Below the pieces are notes generated by a model, which was not told where the DNA came from, did no database searches, and saw nothing but the letters and a program-made list of their open reading frames with translations. 64,000 nt of DNA from Glutamicibacter sp. PS (GTDB taxonomy: Bacteria > Actinomycetota > Actinomycetes > Actinomycetales > Micrococcaceae), in the NCBI GenBank assembly GCA_031317595.1, contig JANCMB010000001.1, forward strand, positions 1-64,000, read 5' to 3'. A program made the position numbers and the translations under genes. Numbering within the stretch: the first letter of the stretch is position 1; every line of letters begins with the position of its first letter. This document shows positions 45,971 to 55,181 of the stretch, piece after piece.

Positions 45971-47380
45971 ATGGCGATCAGTGTTTTCGATCTGTTCTCG
46001 GTCGGAATTGGCCCCTCGTCGAGCCACACGGTGGGCCCAATGCGTGCTGCGCACGCGTTTATATCGCAGGTTCATCGCGAGGAGAAGCTAGCCCAGCTCG
46101 ACTCGTTGCGTATCGACGTTTACGGTTCATTGGCCGCCACCGGTAGGGGGCACGGCACCTTCACTGCGATTATGCTCGGGCTCGAGGGCTTCGAACCCGA
46201 GACTATTCTGCCAGCCCAGGTCGACGAACGTCTGACTGATATGGAAAGCACCGGAACGTTGCGCCTAGCCGAGCAGCTCGGCGCCCGCAAAGACATTAGT
46301 TATGGCATTCCGGATATGATCCAGCACCCGCTCACGGTGCTGCCGCGGCATACCAACGGGGTCAAGTTCATCGCGCTGGACGCGGACGGCAATGAGCTGG
46401 CGAATGAAACCTACTTCTCCGTCGGCGGCGGTTTCATTGTGCGCGAGGGAGCCGAGGAACGCCTCGAGGCGAATCTCGAAGCGAAAATTTCGGAGCAACC
46501 CTATCCGTTTTCTACGGCCGCTCAGCTGCTGAAGCATGTGGCCGATACCGGCAAGAGCATTGCCGAGATCATGATGGCCAACGAGGAGACCTTCCGCACC
46601 CGCGAAGAGATCCGCGCCGGACTGATTCACATCTTCAACGTCATGGAAGAGTGCAAGGATTCGGCCCTGGAACGCACCGGCGTGCTGCCAGGTGGCCTGA
46701 ACGTGCGTCGTCGCGCTCCGGAATGGCATGAGCGGTTGCGTAAGGAAGATAAAGACCGCGATCCGGTGTACTGGCAGGAGTGGATCAACCTGGTGGCGCT
46801 GGCGGTCAACGAGGAGAACGCCACCGGTGGCCGCGTGGTGACCGCTCCGACCAACGGCGCCGCCGGAATCATCCCGGCGGTACTGTTCTACGCGACCCAC
46901 TATGCCCCGGGGGCCAAGTTCTGGAATGAAGAAGAGAAACACGATGCGGTGATTCGCTTCTTGCTCACCGCCGGTGCCGTGGGCGTGCTCTATAAGGAGC
47001 AGGCTTCCATTTCCGGCGCCGAGGTTGGTTGCCAAGGCGAGGTGGGCTCGGCCTCGTCGATGGCCGCCGGTGGCTTGGCCGAGGTGCTCGGTGGCACCCC
47101 GGCACAGGTGGAGAATGCCGCGGAGATCGCCATGGAACATAACTTGGGCCTGACGTGTGATCCCATCGGTGGCCTGGTGCAGATTCCGTGCATCGAACGT
47201 AACGCCATTGCCGCTTCGAAGGCCGTGAATGCGGCCAAGATGGCGCTGATGGGCGACGGTGAGCACCACGTGAGCCTCGACGAGGTCATCATTACGATGC
47301 GCGAAACCGGCAAGGATATGAGCGATAAGTACAAGGAGACGGCCATGGGCGGCCTGGCCGTGAACGTCGTCGAATGCTAG
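45971..47380 (+). CDS. sdaA: L-serine ammonia-lyase (iron-sulfur type, single chain)
   Basis: The 469-residue protein has the beta domain first ([19 protein letters not shown]) and the alpha domain second, with the cluster-ligand cysteines in the region [21 protein letters not shown] and [10 protein letters not shown]. This is the fused type found in most bacteria. It converts L-serine to pyruvate and ammonia using a [4Fe-4S] cluster. AAGGAAG lies upstream of the ATG. Position behind the glycine cleavage genes suggests a glycine-serine-pyruvate degradation route. Confidence 0.93.
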   Translation: MAISVFDLFSVGIGPSSSHTVGPMRAAHAFISQVHREEKLAQLDSLRIDVYGSLAATGRGHGTFTAIMLGLEGFEPETILPAQVDERLTDMESTGTLRLAEQLGARKDISYGIPDMIQHPLTVLPRHTNGVKFIALDADGNELANETYFSVGGGFIVREGAEERLEANLEAKISEQPYPFSTAAQLLKHVADTGKSIAEIMMANEETFRTREEIRAGLIHIFNVMEECKDSALERTGVLPGGLNVRRRAPEWHERLRKEDKDRDPVYWQEWINLVALAVNEENATGGRVVTAPTNGAAGIIPAVLFYATHYAPGAKFWNEEEKHDAVIRFLLTAGAVGVLYKEQASISGAEVGCQGEVGSASSMAAGGLAEVLGGTPAQVENAAEIAMEHNLGLTCDPIGGLVQIPCIERNAIAASKAVNAAKMALMGDGEHHVSLDEVIITMRETGKDMSDKYKETAMGGLAVNVVEC

Positions 47381-47396
47381 CTCGGTCATAGCTATG

Positions 47397-47427
47397 CGCG
47401 GCCCACTCGCTTGGCGGGTGGGCCGCG
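47397..47427 (+). terminator. Terminator after sdaA
   Basis: CGCGGCCCACTCGC (47397-47410) pairs with GCGGGTGGGCCGCG (47414-47427) through 14 bp with one G-U pair and a 3-nt loop, followed by TTCGTT. Confidence 0.85.
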
Positions 47428-47542
47428 TTCGTTAATGGGGCGTGATCTGCCTCATGAAGCATGGAGTTTCTGCTTCGCTCTGTGATAGACCTAGTTTTGG
47501 TGCCGATCTGTGGTGCCCACAAAGTACGGGAGGTGAATGAAT

Positions 47543-47611
47543 ATGGACGACAGTCGCAGTCGATCTAGCTACGCGCGATGCCCATTTCACCTTCCGCTGG
47601 CCTCTCTCTGA
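47543..47611 (+). CDS. Possible 22-residue leader peptide upstream of mgtE
   Basis: An ATG at 47543 sits 7 nt behind an excellent ribosome site GGGAGGTG (47528-47535) and opens a 22-codon frame, rich in Ser and Arg, with one Cys and three Pro, ending with TGA at 47609-47611. It is one of the strongest ribosome sites in the window but leads into no longer gene. It may be a regulatory upstream peptide for mgtE, 170 bp further on. No homologue is recognised and translation is unproven. Confidence 0.35.
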   Translation: MDDSRSRSSYARCPFHLPLASL

Positions 47612-47780
47612 GCCACTAGCGACGTTGATCTGCGCTCGCGCCTCCAAATAGTTATGCCGCGCGCAAGAGCTGACACTCAGTGATAACGGTGGAGAAGTCC
47701 ACCATTTCAACCGGGACGATTTTGCCCCGCGCTACTCTGCCGAGTGACCTTTGGCGCGCATAATCCCAAGTGAGTGTGTT
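47612..47780 (+). other. Possibly structured leader of mgtE
   Basis: No gene is seen here. The segment contains a perfect 6-bp hairpin GGTGGA-GAAG-TCCACC (47688-47703) and long-range GC-rich complementarity between about 47655-47664 and 47752-47759. It does not show the conserved core of the M-box magnesium riboswitch. It may be an untranslated leader, but the evidence is weak. Confidence 0.3.
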
Positions 47781-49139
47781 ATGACGCAAGAAGTAATGGT
47801 CGACTTTTCACCCATCGAGTCGCTGCTGGACGCTGAACTCGATGCCGCCGCACTGCGCGAACTGGCCAACCGGCTGGCCCCGCTGAGCGCCTACGCGGTC
47901 CGCGAGCTCATCCGCCGGCTGCCCTCCGAGCGCGCCGCCATAGTCTTTCGATTGCTGGACCGCGCCCGCGCCGTCGAACTCTTTGAACATCTCGAACCTG
48001 CGCTGCGCGCGGATCTGTTTCAGGGGCTCCAAGACTCCGACGTAGCCGCCGTCTTTGCCGCGCTGGATGTCGAGGAACGCGTGGCGCTGCTCGACGAATT
48101 GCCCGCCGGCATCGCCGCACGCCTGCTCCAGGGACTGGGGGAGAGCGAGCGCGCCAAAACCAAGGTGCTGCTCGGCTACGAGCCGGGTGTCGTCGGACAT
48201 ATGATGAGCCCAAATTTTGTGGTGACCCATCCGTGGCTGAGTGTGGCCGAGACGATGGAGCGGGTGCGCGCCGGACTCGATACGGCCGAGAGCGTATACA
48301 CGCTGGTGGTGACCGACGAGCAGCGGCGTATCGCCGGAGTGGTCTCGCTGCGCGAACTGCTTGGCGCTGCCGAGTCAACGCTCATCTCAGAGCTGCTCAC
48401 CGAGGCCTACGCGGTGCAGGCCAGCGAGCCGGCCGACGACGCCGCGCGGCGCACCGTCGAACAGAAGATGCTCCTCGTGCCGGTACTGGACACCCAGCAG
48501 CGGGTGGTCGGTGTGCTCAGCCTGGACGACGCGGTGGCGCTGCGCGAGCAGTCCGAAGCGCAACGCACCGCGCGCGGCTCCGGTAGTGAACCGTTGCGCC
48601 GCGCCTACTTGAACACCCCGGTGCGCGCCCTCGTGCGTTCACGCATCGTCTGGCTCTTCGTGCTGGCGATTGGCGCCACGCTCACCGTGCAGGTGCTCTC
48701 GGGCTTCGAGCAGGTTCTGCAGAGCATGGTGGTGCTCAGCCTCTTCGTCCCGCTGCTGGTGGGCATCGGCGGGAATACCGGGAATCAGGCCGCGACCACG
48801 GTCACCCGCGCACTGGCCATGGGGGATGTGCGGGTGCGCGACGTGGTGAAGGTGCTGGTGCGCGAGGCGCTGGTGGGACTGTGTCTGGGCACGGTGCTAG
48901 GCACGGTGGGCTGCCTGCTCACCGGGGTGCTTTTCGGCTGGTCGATCGGCGCGGTCATCGGGCTGACGCTGTTGGCGCTGTGCACCCTGGCCGCGAGCGT
49001 CGGCGGCGTCATGCCGATGCTTGGCAAGGCGCTGAAGGTCGATCCGGCGGTATTCTCCAACCCCTTTATTTCCACGCTGGTCGACGCGATGGGCCTGCTG
49101 ATCTACCTCGGGATCGCGACGCTGGTCCTCGGTGGTTAG
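47781..49139 (+). CDS. mgtE: MgtE-type magnesium transporter/channel
   Basis: The 452-residue protein has the MgtE order of domains: an N-terminal helical N domain (about 10-125, RLPSERAAIVFRLL), two CBS domains (about 130-260, with GVVSLRELLGA), a plug helix and five membrane helices with GIGGNTGNQAATTVTRALA as the pore signature. The intracellular domains sense magnesium and close the channel. The ATG at 47781 is preferred; the extension to 47751 has no ribosome site. It is monocistronic. Confidence 0.9.
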   Translation: MTQEVMVDFSPIESLLDAELDAAALRELANRLAPLSAYAVRELIRRLPSERAAIVFRLLDRARAVELFEHLEPALRADLFQGLQDSDVAAVFAALDVEERVALLDELPAGIAARLLQGLGESERAKTKVLLGYEPGVVGHMMSPNFVVTHPWLSVAETMERVRAGLDTAESVYTLVVTDEQRRIAGVVSLRELLGAAESTLISELLTEAYAVQASEPADDAARRTVEQKMLLVPVLDTQQRVVGVLSLDDAVALREQSEAQRTARGSGSEPLRRAYLNTPVRALVRSRIVWLFVLAIGATLTVQVLSGFEQVLQSMVVLSLFVPLLVGIGGNTGNQAATTVTRALAMGDVRVRDVVKVLVREALVGLCLGTVLGTVGCLLTGVLFGWSIGAVIGLTLLALCTLAASVGGVMPMLGKALKVDPAVFSNPFISTLVDAMGLLIYLGIATLVLGG

Positions 49140-49263
49140 CAACCGGCGAAAGCCGGTGTGCCCGGTGAAATGGGCGCATCGGCGGCCGGGGGAAAACGGC
49201 GCTGGGCGCAACTCTTCAAAAGCCGCGAACGGGGTGTTAGGTTAGTCACACGGATCTAGTCGC

Positions 49264-49284
49264 GGCGCGGCTTGCTGCCGCGCC
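49264..49284 (+). other. Perfect hairpin in the 5' leader of the eRF1-family gene
   Basis: GGCGCGGC (49264-49271) and GCCGCGCC (49277-49284) form an 8-bp GC-only stem around TTGCT. It ends directly before the GAAGGGAG ribosome site (49287-49294). It could be the terminator of mgtE or a structure that limits translation of the downstream gene. Confidence 0.45.
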
Positions 49285-49299
49285 TTGAAGGGAGTCAGC

Positions 49300-50433
49300 A
49301 TGGCATTGCGCGCGGATTCTAATGGAATTGACGCCTCGCTCTATCGGAAATCCGGCCCCTGGTGCACCGTCTTGGCGGACGTCTCTTTGGGCACTACCGC
49401 GGCGCAGGAAGCCGCCGACCAGCTACCCGAGAAGGTAGCAAGAATTTTGACGAGCCAGCAGGCGGATCCGCGAGACATCCAGGCGGTGACCCAAGCCCTT
49501 CGTCCGGCGCCGGGGTTGCGCGCCCCGGTGGCCCGATTCGTTGCCGTGCGCGACGGGCAGGTGGAACTCGATGAGGTGATTCCGGGGCTGTCGGTGGACT
49601 CTGCGGAGGTGGACTGCGGGCAGTTCCCGAACTTTGTGGCCCTGGCCCGCGCCCGCGGTGGCGCATTTTCCTATCTGGTGGCCGAGGTCGGTCGTGACGG
49701 CGGCGAGGTGCACCTGTATAACACCGCCGCCCCACACCGACTGGACTCCGGCGGAATCGTCGGCGACCCGGAGGATACGCACCGGGCCCGTAAGGTTCCC
49801 GGGGCCTACGACCAGCCCAAGGCACAGGCCGCGGCCGATGAGATGTCCCGACGCAACGCAGAGGAAGTGGCCGAGCTGATTACGCAGATGGCCACCGATA
49901 ACTATGTGCGTCTCATTGTGCTCTCGGGCGATGTGAAATCGCGGGAAACGGTGGCCGGGATGCTACCGGTGGCGTTGCGTCCGCTGGTGGAGGTCATCGA
50001 CGCGCATACGCGCACCGGTGGAGCCGACCCGCGCCAGGTGGATGCGCGCATCGCCGAGCTGGTCGAGTCGGTCAATGAGGCCTCCGTCAAGGAGCTGCAG
50101 CAGAAGCTGGCCGAACGCGATGCAAATGGCCGCGCCCAGCTGGCCGTGGGCATCGACGAGGTGGTGGGGGCGTTGCAGTTGGCGCAGGCGGACACGGTGT
50201 TGGTGGGACGCTACCAGGATGAGCACACCTTGCGTGCGCTGAGCTCCGAACCCTGGTTGGCTTGTGAGGATTCGGATGATCACGCCGAGCTGGTGCTCGG
50301 TTCCTGGCCGGCACCCGAGGTGCTGTTGCGGGCCACGGCGCTGACCGATGCGACCATACGCTATGTGCCGGACGAAGTGTTGCCCGACGGGGCGGGCATT
50401 GCCGCACTGCTGCGGTGGCCGCGGGTGAGCTAG
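49300..50433 (+). CDS. Rv2629/Balon-like protein of the bacterial eRF1-related (baeRF) group
   Basis: The 377-residue protein resembles mycobacterial Rv2629 and its relatives, bacterial homologues of archaeo-eukaryotic release factor aeRF1. The N-terminal domain (to about 130) is variable. The central RNase H-like/eRF1-domain-2 part includes SYLVAEVGRDGGEVHLYN, and the C-terminal L7Ae-like part includes VRLIVLSGDVKS and ALQLAQADTVLVG. Balon, a member of this wider group, binds the ribosomal A site during cold or starvation and protects idle ribosomes. The assignment rests on recognised pattern, not a search. AGGGAG lies 6 nt before the ATG. A GC-rich hairpin precedes the ribosome site. Confidence 0.65.
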   Translation: MALRADSNGIDASLYRKSGPWCTVLADVSLGTTAAQEAADQLPEKVARILTSQQADPRDIQAVTQALRPAPGLRAPVARFVAVRDGQVELDEVIPGLSVDSAEVDCGQFPNFVALARARGGAFSYLVAEVGRDGGEVHLYNTAAPHRLDSGGIVGDPEDTHRARKVPGAYDQPKAQAAADEMSRRNAEEVAELITQMATDNYVRLIVLSGDVKSRETVAGMLPVALRPLVEVIDAHTRTGGADPRQVDARIAELVESVNEASVKELQQKLAERDANGRAQLAVGIDEVVGALQLAQADTVLVGRYQDEHTLRALSSEPWLACEDSDDHAELVLGSWPAPEVLLRATALTDATIRYVPDEVLPDGAGIAALLRWPRVS

Positions 50434-50456
50434 CGCGGTAACAACTCGGTAGACGT

Positions 50457-50492
50457 AAGGGCCGCAACTCTCATGTGAGAGTTGCGGCCCTT
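50457..50492. terminator. Bidirectional terminator
   Basis: AAGGGCCGCAACTCTCA (50457-50473) and its perfect complement (50476-50492) form a 17-bp stem between convergent genes, leaving a U-rich end on one side. Confidence 0.85.
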
Positions 50493-50500
50493 CGCACAAC

Positions 50501-51568
50501 TTAGTGCTGGGTCGGTGGCAGTGGCTCCCCCGGCTCACCGTCTCCGGTAGCCGGTGGCGGGGTGGGGTGAGCGTAGGGATTTGGCACCCCTGGCCAGGTC
50601 GGTGCCGGCGCCCCGAACGGTCCACGCGGATCCATCGGTGGGCGTGGTGGCAACGGCGGCAGCGGGTCGGCGGTGCGCTGGATCCCGATCCGGGTTGCGG
50701 CCTTCACGAGGATGTAGGTCATGATCGCCATGAAGCCGACGGAAATGAGCAGACTTTCGAGGGTGCCCTCGGTTTGGTTCAGATCCGCGTAGCCCACGGT
50801 GCCCAGCAGGAACAGGCTCACGTTGTTCACCACGTGCAAGGCAATGGCTGCTTCCAATCCGCCGGTGCGCCAGGTGAGGTAGCCGGCGGCCACCGCAAAG
50901 AAGCTGACGTCGAGCAGGCCGTAGATGTCGTAGAGGTGACCGAAGGTAAAAAGTGGGATCGGCAAGAGGATGGCGAAGGCCGGATGGCGCAGCCAGCTAC
51001 CGACGGCCTGCATGAGCAGGCCGCGGAAGACCAGTTCCTCGGCGGCCGCCTGAAAAGGCACGAGCAGAATGATAAGCAGCGCCAGCGTCAGCGGAGCGGC
51101 GGGAGGTTCGAACTGCGGGGCCAGAGTGCCCGCGCCGACCGCCTCGATCCCCAGCACCAGGGCTAGATAAGGCACATAGCTGGCCAGGCAGAGGCCCAAG
51201 GCCACCAACAGCCAGCGGGTGCGTAGTTTTCCGGCCACGGAGAGTAAAACGCCCCAGGGTTTCGGGCCGAGCAGCACGTAGGCCAGCAGTACCGCCGGTA
51301 TGAGCGCGATCAGCGAGACCATCGTGAAGATGAAAACGGGCGGGCTGCCCATGTCGATGCTGTCGAACGGGGTGCTCGGAGCGTCGGTCTCCATCCAGAA
51401 GGCCGGGTTGAACATGGCCGAAATGAAGACGACCAGGAACGCAGCGATGATCAGGACCAGGTAGAAGCCCAGGGTGGTGCCGCCCAGAGCCAGCGGACGC
51501 CACCACCGGAAGCGGTGGTCGCGGCGAAGGAGTCGGTGGTAGGCCAAAGGCGCATCGTGCTCGTGCAT
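50501..51568 (-). CDS. CPBP-family intramembrane metalloprotease
   Basis: The 355-residue membrane protein has about eight helices and the CPBP (Rce1-like/Abi) motifs: Glu177-Glu178 in AEELVFRG, His211 in FTFGH and His245/Asn249 in HVVNN. The family cleaves or processes peptides within the membrane; in bacteria it is linked to bacteriocin maturation and self-immunity. A proline-rich cytoplasmic tail of about 45 residues ends the protein. The start at 51568 (MHEHD) is preferred over 51604. Confidence 0.83.
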   Translation of the reverse strand: MHEHDAPLAYHRLLRRDHRFRWWRPLALGGTTLGFYLVLIIAAFLVVFISAMFNPAFWMETDAPSTPFDSIDMGSPPVFIFTMVSLIALIPAVLLAYVLLGPKPWGVLLSVAGKLRTRWLLVALGLCLASYVPYLALVLGIEAVGAGTLAPQFEPPAAPLTLALLIILLVPFQAAAEELVFRGLLMQAVGSWLRHPAFAILLPIPLFTFGHLYDIYGLLDVSFFAVAAGYLTWRTGGLEAAIALHVVNNVSLFLLGTVGYADLNQTEGTLESLLISVGFMAIMTYILVKAATRIGIQRTADPLPPLPPRPPMDPRGPFGAPAPTWPGVPNPYAHPTPPPATGDGEPGEPLPPTQH

Positions 51569-51693
51569 AGCTCTATTCTTTCCTGTGCGCGGCACGCCGT
51601 GCATGACTCTTACGGAGGATATGTGGGCTCATCCTAAATGGCTACACTTGGCAGGTACTTTCCCTTTTGTCTCAAGCAAGGAGCGCGGCAGCA

Positions 51694-52968
51694 GTGGGCC
51701 ACAGCCACAGTCACGATCAAGCGATCCTCATCGACCCGGCCCGGCGCCGACGCGCCTCGATTATCTTGTGGGCGCTACTCGCGCCCATCGGCGCGTTGGC
51801 GCTGGTGATGGTGATCGTGTTGTGGCCGCAGGGCAACTATGACCGTTTCGCACTGAACGGTTCGATGGATGTTGCCGGGGGAGCCTCCATGCAGACCGGT
51901 ACGGTGACTCGCTCGCTGGAGCAGGACTGCCCCTCGAGCCAGGGCTTGGAGGAGGTCGGGGGTAAAACCCTGAGTTGCACGGTCACCTATGTGATGCCCT
52001 CCGATGGTGGGGCGGAGATTCAGCTGGAGATTCCGGCCGAGCAGTTGCAGGCCCGCCAACCGCGGGCCGGCGACGAACTGCGCTACCTGGACCTTTCAGC
52101 GGTGGACACCACCTCGGGCGCCCCCTATGTGTTCGTCGACTATGTGCGCACGCTGCCGATGATTCTGCTGGCGCTGGCCTATGCACTGGTCGTGGTGCTG
52201 GTGGCCGGTTGGCGTGGGACGCGCGCGATGATCGGGCTGGTCGGTGGCCTGGTGTTCATGGTGGCCTATATGGTGCCGGCGTTGCTGGAGGGCGGCAACC
52301 CGGTGCTGATCGCATTGACGGGGTCGACGACGATCATGTTCGTGGCCCTGTATTTCGCCCATGGGCTCAACGCAAAAACCTCGACGGCGCTGCTCGGGAC
52401 GCTGTTCGGGTTGGCTGTGACCGCCGGGCTGGCGGTGTGGTTGACCGACGCGGCGGCGCTGACCGGAGCCAATGACGAACATGCCATGACGCTTTCTACC
52501 GTGGCACCGCAGGTTTCACTTCCTGGTCTGCTGATTTGTGGACTGTTGATCGGTGGCATGGGTGTGCTAAACGACGTGACCATTACGCAGTCGGCCACGG
52601 TGTGGGAGTTGGCCGAAACCGCCCCGCACGCCAGGGCCTCCGAACTGTTCCTTAAGGGGATGCGCATTGGGCGGGATCATATTGCGTCGACCGTCTACAC
52701 CATTGCCTTTGCCTATGCGGGTGCGGCCCTGCCGGTTCTGGCCATTGCGGCGTTGAGCGATCAGAGTTTCGGCACGACGCTGGGTACTGGTGGCATGGCC
52801 GAAGAGGTGATCCGCATTCTGATTGGCTCCATCGGCTTGGTGCTGGCCATCCCGGTAACCACCGCGATTGCCGTAATTGTGGTGAAGGCTACCGGTACCG
52901 GAGGGGCGCATGGGCGTCGTAGCGCACGCGCTACACCTACTCCAATTGCGATTGATTCTCAACTATAG
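51694..52968 (+). CDS. YibE/F-family membrane protein
   Basis: The 424-residue protein has one N-terminal helix, an extracytoplasmic domain (about 45-140) and then seven or so helices of the YibE/F family, with GGMGVLNDVTITQSATVWEL as the most conserved stretch. Its function is unknown; members are suspected transporters. A GTG at 51694 with AAGGAG 10 nt upstream is the best start. The first residues are VGHSHSHD, a His-containing N-terminus that could bind metal. It precedes the zinc-binding lipoprotein by 48 bp. Confidence 0.75.
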   Translation: MGHSHSHDQAILIDPARRRRASIILWALLAPIGALALVMVIVLWPQGNYDRFALNGSMDVAGGASMQTGTVTRSLEQDCPSSQGLEEVGGKTLSCTVTYVMPSDGGAEIQLEIPAEQLQARQPRAGDELRYLDLSAVDTTSGAPYVFVDYVRTLPMILLALAYALVVVLVAGWRGTRAMIGLVGGLVFMVAYMVPALLEGGNPVLIALTGSTTIMFVALYFAHGLNAKTSTALLGTLFGLAVTAGLAVWLTDAAALTGANDEHAMTLSTVAPQVSLPGLLICGLLIGGMGVLNDVTITQSATVWELAETAPHARASELFLKGMRIGRDHIASTVYTIAFAYAGAALPVLAIAALSDQSFGTTLGTGGMAEEVIRILIGSIGLVLAIPVTTAIAVIVVKATGTGGAHGRRSARATPTPIAIDSQL

Positions 52969-52970
52969 GT

Positions 52971-52981
52971 AGAATGATTCT
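52971..52981. promoter_or_regulatory. Candidate Zur box
   Basis: AGAATGATTCT is a perfect 5-1-5 palindrome that matches the core of actinobacterial Zur sites (AAAATGATTTT-like). It lies 36 bp before the start of the zinc-binding lipoprotein gene. Confidence 0.6.
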
Positions 52982-53016
52982 CGATAAAGCTTTTGACTGA
53001 AAGGTGGGACGCGTCG

Positions 53017-54030
53017 ATGAAGCGTCGGGGATTGGCAATTGCGGTGGCCGTAGCGCCATTGATGACCGTGGCATTGACCGGGTGCGGTAGTAAAACGCCG
53101 GAGGCCGCCGCCGGGGATCAAGCTCTGACCGTCGTTGCCACCACCAACGTCTATGGCGACATTGCCCGTCAGATCGGTGGTGAGCACGTCGAGGTTAACG
53201 AGATCATCTCCTCGGCCGCCCAGGATCCGCACTCCTACGAACCGACCGCCCAGGACAAACTGGCCATTTCCAAGGCGGACATTGTGCTGGCCAACGGTGG
53301 CGGTTACGACCAGTTCATGGATTCGCTGGTCGAGTCGTTGCCGAACCACGATCAGTTAGAGCTGATTCACGCGGTCGACGGTTCGCCGGTCGCCGTCGAA
53401 GATGAGCATGCCGAGGAGCCTGGCCACGAGGGTGAGAGTGCCGAGGAGCACGCCGCGCACGCCGACGAGGAGCACGCCGCCGAGGACGAAGGTCACGAGG
53501 GCCATGCCCACGCCGGGTACAACGAGCATGTCTGGTATGACCTGGAGAGCATGGAGCTACTCGGGCAGAAGCTGGCCGAGAAATTCTCCGCCGAGGACAC
53601 CGCGAACGCGCAAAGCTACGAGCAGAACGCACAGGCCTTTGGCAAGGAACTCGAAGCGCTGAAGCAGAAGCTGACCGAGAGCGGGCTGAAGGGTAAAGAC
53701 TTCGCGATGACCGAGCCGGTGCCCTACCACCTGCTTACCGCCGCGGGTATGCACGATGCCACCGTTGAGGGCCTGAGCGAAGCCGTCGAAGAGGGCGAGG
53801 ACATTTCGCCGCTCGTGCTCAAGCAGGCCGAAGAGGATCTGGCCTCGGGCAAGATCGCGGTGCTGGCCTACAACGTGCAAACCGAGGGGCCGGAAACCAA
53901 AAAGCTGCGCGCCGCGGCCGAGGCGGCCAAGGTGCCTGTGGTGGAACTGACCGAGACGATCACTGACGATTCCAGCTACCTGACGTGGATGGGCTCGAAC
54001 ATCGACAAACTCGTCGAAGCCGCCGGATAG
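53017..54030 (+). CDS. Zinc ABC transporter substrate-binding lipoprotein (ZnuA-like), orphan
   Basis: The 337-residue precursor has lipobox ALTGCGS with Cys23 and the cluster A-I metal-binding fold: DPHSYEPTAQD supplies one His, and later MTEPVPYHLLTAAG and the C-terminal LTETITDDSSYL fit zinc-binding members. A highly acidic His-rich loop of about 50 residues (around 125-177) is typical for zinc rather than manganese proteins. A candidate Zur box lies just upstream. No ATPase or permease gene follows, so it must use a transporter encoded elsewhere. The ATG at 53017 is chosen because the signal peptide starts there. Confidence 0.85.
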   Translation: MKRRGLAIAVAVAPLMTVALTGCGSKTPEAAAGDQALTVVATTNVYGDIARQIGGEHVEVNEIISSAAQDPHSYEPTAQDKLAISKADIVLANGGGYDQFMDSLVESLPNHDQLELIHAVDGSPVAVEDEHAEEPGHEGESAEEHAAHADEEHAAEDEGHEGHAHAGYNEHVWYDLESMELLGQKLAEKFSAEDTANAQSYEQNAQAFGKELEALKQKLTESGLKGKDFAMTEPVPYHLLTAAGMHDATVEGLSEAVEEGEDISPLVLKQAEEDLASGKIAVLAYNVQTEGPETKKLRAAAEAAKVPVVELTETITDDSSYLTWMGSNIDKLVEAAG

Positions 54031-54044
54031 CCTTGACCTCGACG

Positions 54045-54050
54045 TAGACT
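54045..54050 (+). promoter_or_regulatory. -10 element for a leaderless transcript
   Basis: TAGACT ends 7 bp before the ATG at 54058. This spacing puts the transcription start on or next to the start codon, and no ribosome site is present, so the downstream gene is probably leaderless. Confidence 0.55.
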
Positions 54051-54057
54051 GGTGCCC

Positions 54058-55179
54058 ATGCCAGGAGTCGACGTCGTACTACGTCGCACGCTTAGCCGTG
54101 CGCGTTCACTGATCGCCGAACGCCGCGTGCGTTCGGCGATCGAAGTTTCCGGCCGCGATGCTCGCGGGGCCGAGGTAGTGATCTTCTTCGCCGAACCGGT
54201 CGGCCAGTTCTACCAGCTCGGCGTGTGGTTGCCGGTGTTCGAGCGGCTCGCCGAGCGTGGTGTGCGCGTGGGGCTGATCCTCATGGATGCGCTCAGCGCC
54301 CGTGAGGCGATAGCCCGCTCAAGCTTGCCGGTCTATTTTTCGCGCTCCATGCAGAGTATCGAGCAGCGCCTGGAGCAGGACGGTACCCGGGTGATCTGCT
54401 ACGTGAATAATGCGCAGGCGAATTTCACCATGCTGCGCTGGGCGGGCTCGGCCCACGTGCACCTGAACCACGGGGAAAGCGAAAAGGCCTCGATGGTCTC
54501 CAACCAGCTCAAGGCCTATGACGTGGCCGCGGTGGCCGGCACGGCGGCGATCGAACGGATTGCGCAGAATATCCCGCGCTTCGAGCTCTCGCATGCGGTG
54601 GCCATCGGCCGCCCGCAGCTCGATGCCTTGCCCGCACGCCCCGCCTGCGGGTCGAAACTCAGGGTCCTCTACGCTCCCACCTGGGAGGGCGACTCACAGG
54701 CCATGGCCTACTCGTCGATCCCCACTCACGGACGGGCGATCCTCGAGGAACTGCGCGACGAGGCGGGCATCGAACTGATTTTCCGTCCGCATCCGAAAAC
54801 CGGGGACGTCAGTGCCGCGGTGCGGCGCGAAATTACCCAGCTGCGCAAGGAGTTCGCCGACGTGCTCGACGAGCAGAGCGACCCTGGGGTCCTGCTCAAC
54901 GCCGCCGACGTGGCAATCTGCGATGTTTCCGCGATGGCCTACGATGCGTTGGCGCTAAATGTTCCGTTGCTGCTCGTCGGGGAGCGTGACTGCCAGTTGC
55001 GTCGTCGACTGCCCGCGCAACAGCTGCTGACGGACCAAATGCCGGTGGCCGCCACCGTGCGGACGCTGGCCGAGGCCGGAGTGAGCGCGCAGCAGGCCGA
55101 ACTCGCCAGCTACTTCTTCGCCAGCACCGAGAAGGGGCGGGGCACCGAGCTACTACACGAACTACTCGAAAGGCTCTAG
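54058..55179 (+). CDS. CDP-glycerol glycerophosphotransferase-like protein
   Basis: The 373-residue protein is of the TagB/TagF-related family: HLNHGESEKAS, the sugar-nucleotide region LYAPTWEGD, FRPHPKT and ICDVSAMAYDALALN are in the family order. Members transfer glycerol phosphate or similar units to cell-wall polymers at the inner membrane face. The N-terminus lacks a membrane segment. It starts without a ribosome site behind a TAGACT element and ends 2 bp before the MccF-like gene, so both are one operon. Confidence 0.75.
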   Translation: MPGVDVVLRRTLSRARSLIAERRVRSAIEVSGRDARGAEVVIFFAEPVGQFYQLGVWLPVFERLAERGVRVGLILMDALSAREAIARSSLPVYFSRSMQSIEQRLEQDGTRVICYVNNAQANFTMLRWAGSAHVHLNHGESEKASMVSNQLKAYDVAAVAGTAAIERIAQNIPRFELSHAVAIGRPQLDALPARPACGSKLRVLYAPTWEGDSQAMAYSSIPTHGRAILEELRDEAGIELIFRPHPKTGDVSAAVRREITQLRKEFADVLDEQSDPGVLLNAADVAICDVSAMAYDALALNVPLLLVGERDCQLRRRLPAQQLLTDQMPVAATVRTLAEAGVSAQQAELASYFFASTEKGRGTELLHELLERL

Positions 55180-55181
55180 GC

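Noticed and set aside
47612..47780. M-box magnesium riboswitch before mgtE
   Set aside because: The conserved M-box core sequences are not found; only generic hairpins are visible.
49237..49245. TTAGGTTAG resembling half a DtxR iron box before the eRF1-family gene
   Set aside because: The right half of the palindrome is missing (about 10 of 19 matches) and the gene has no iron link.
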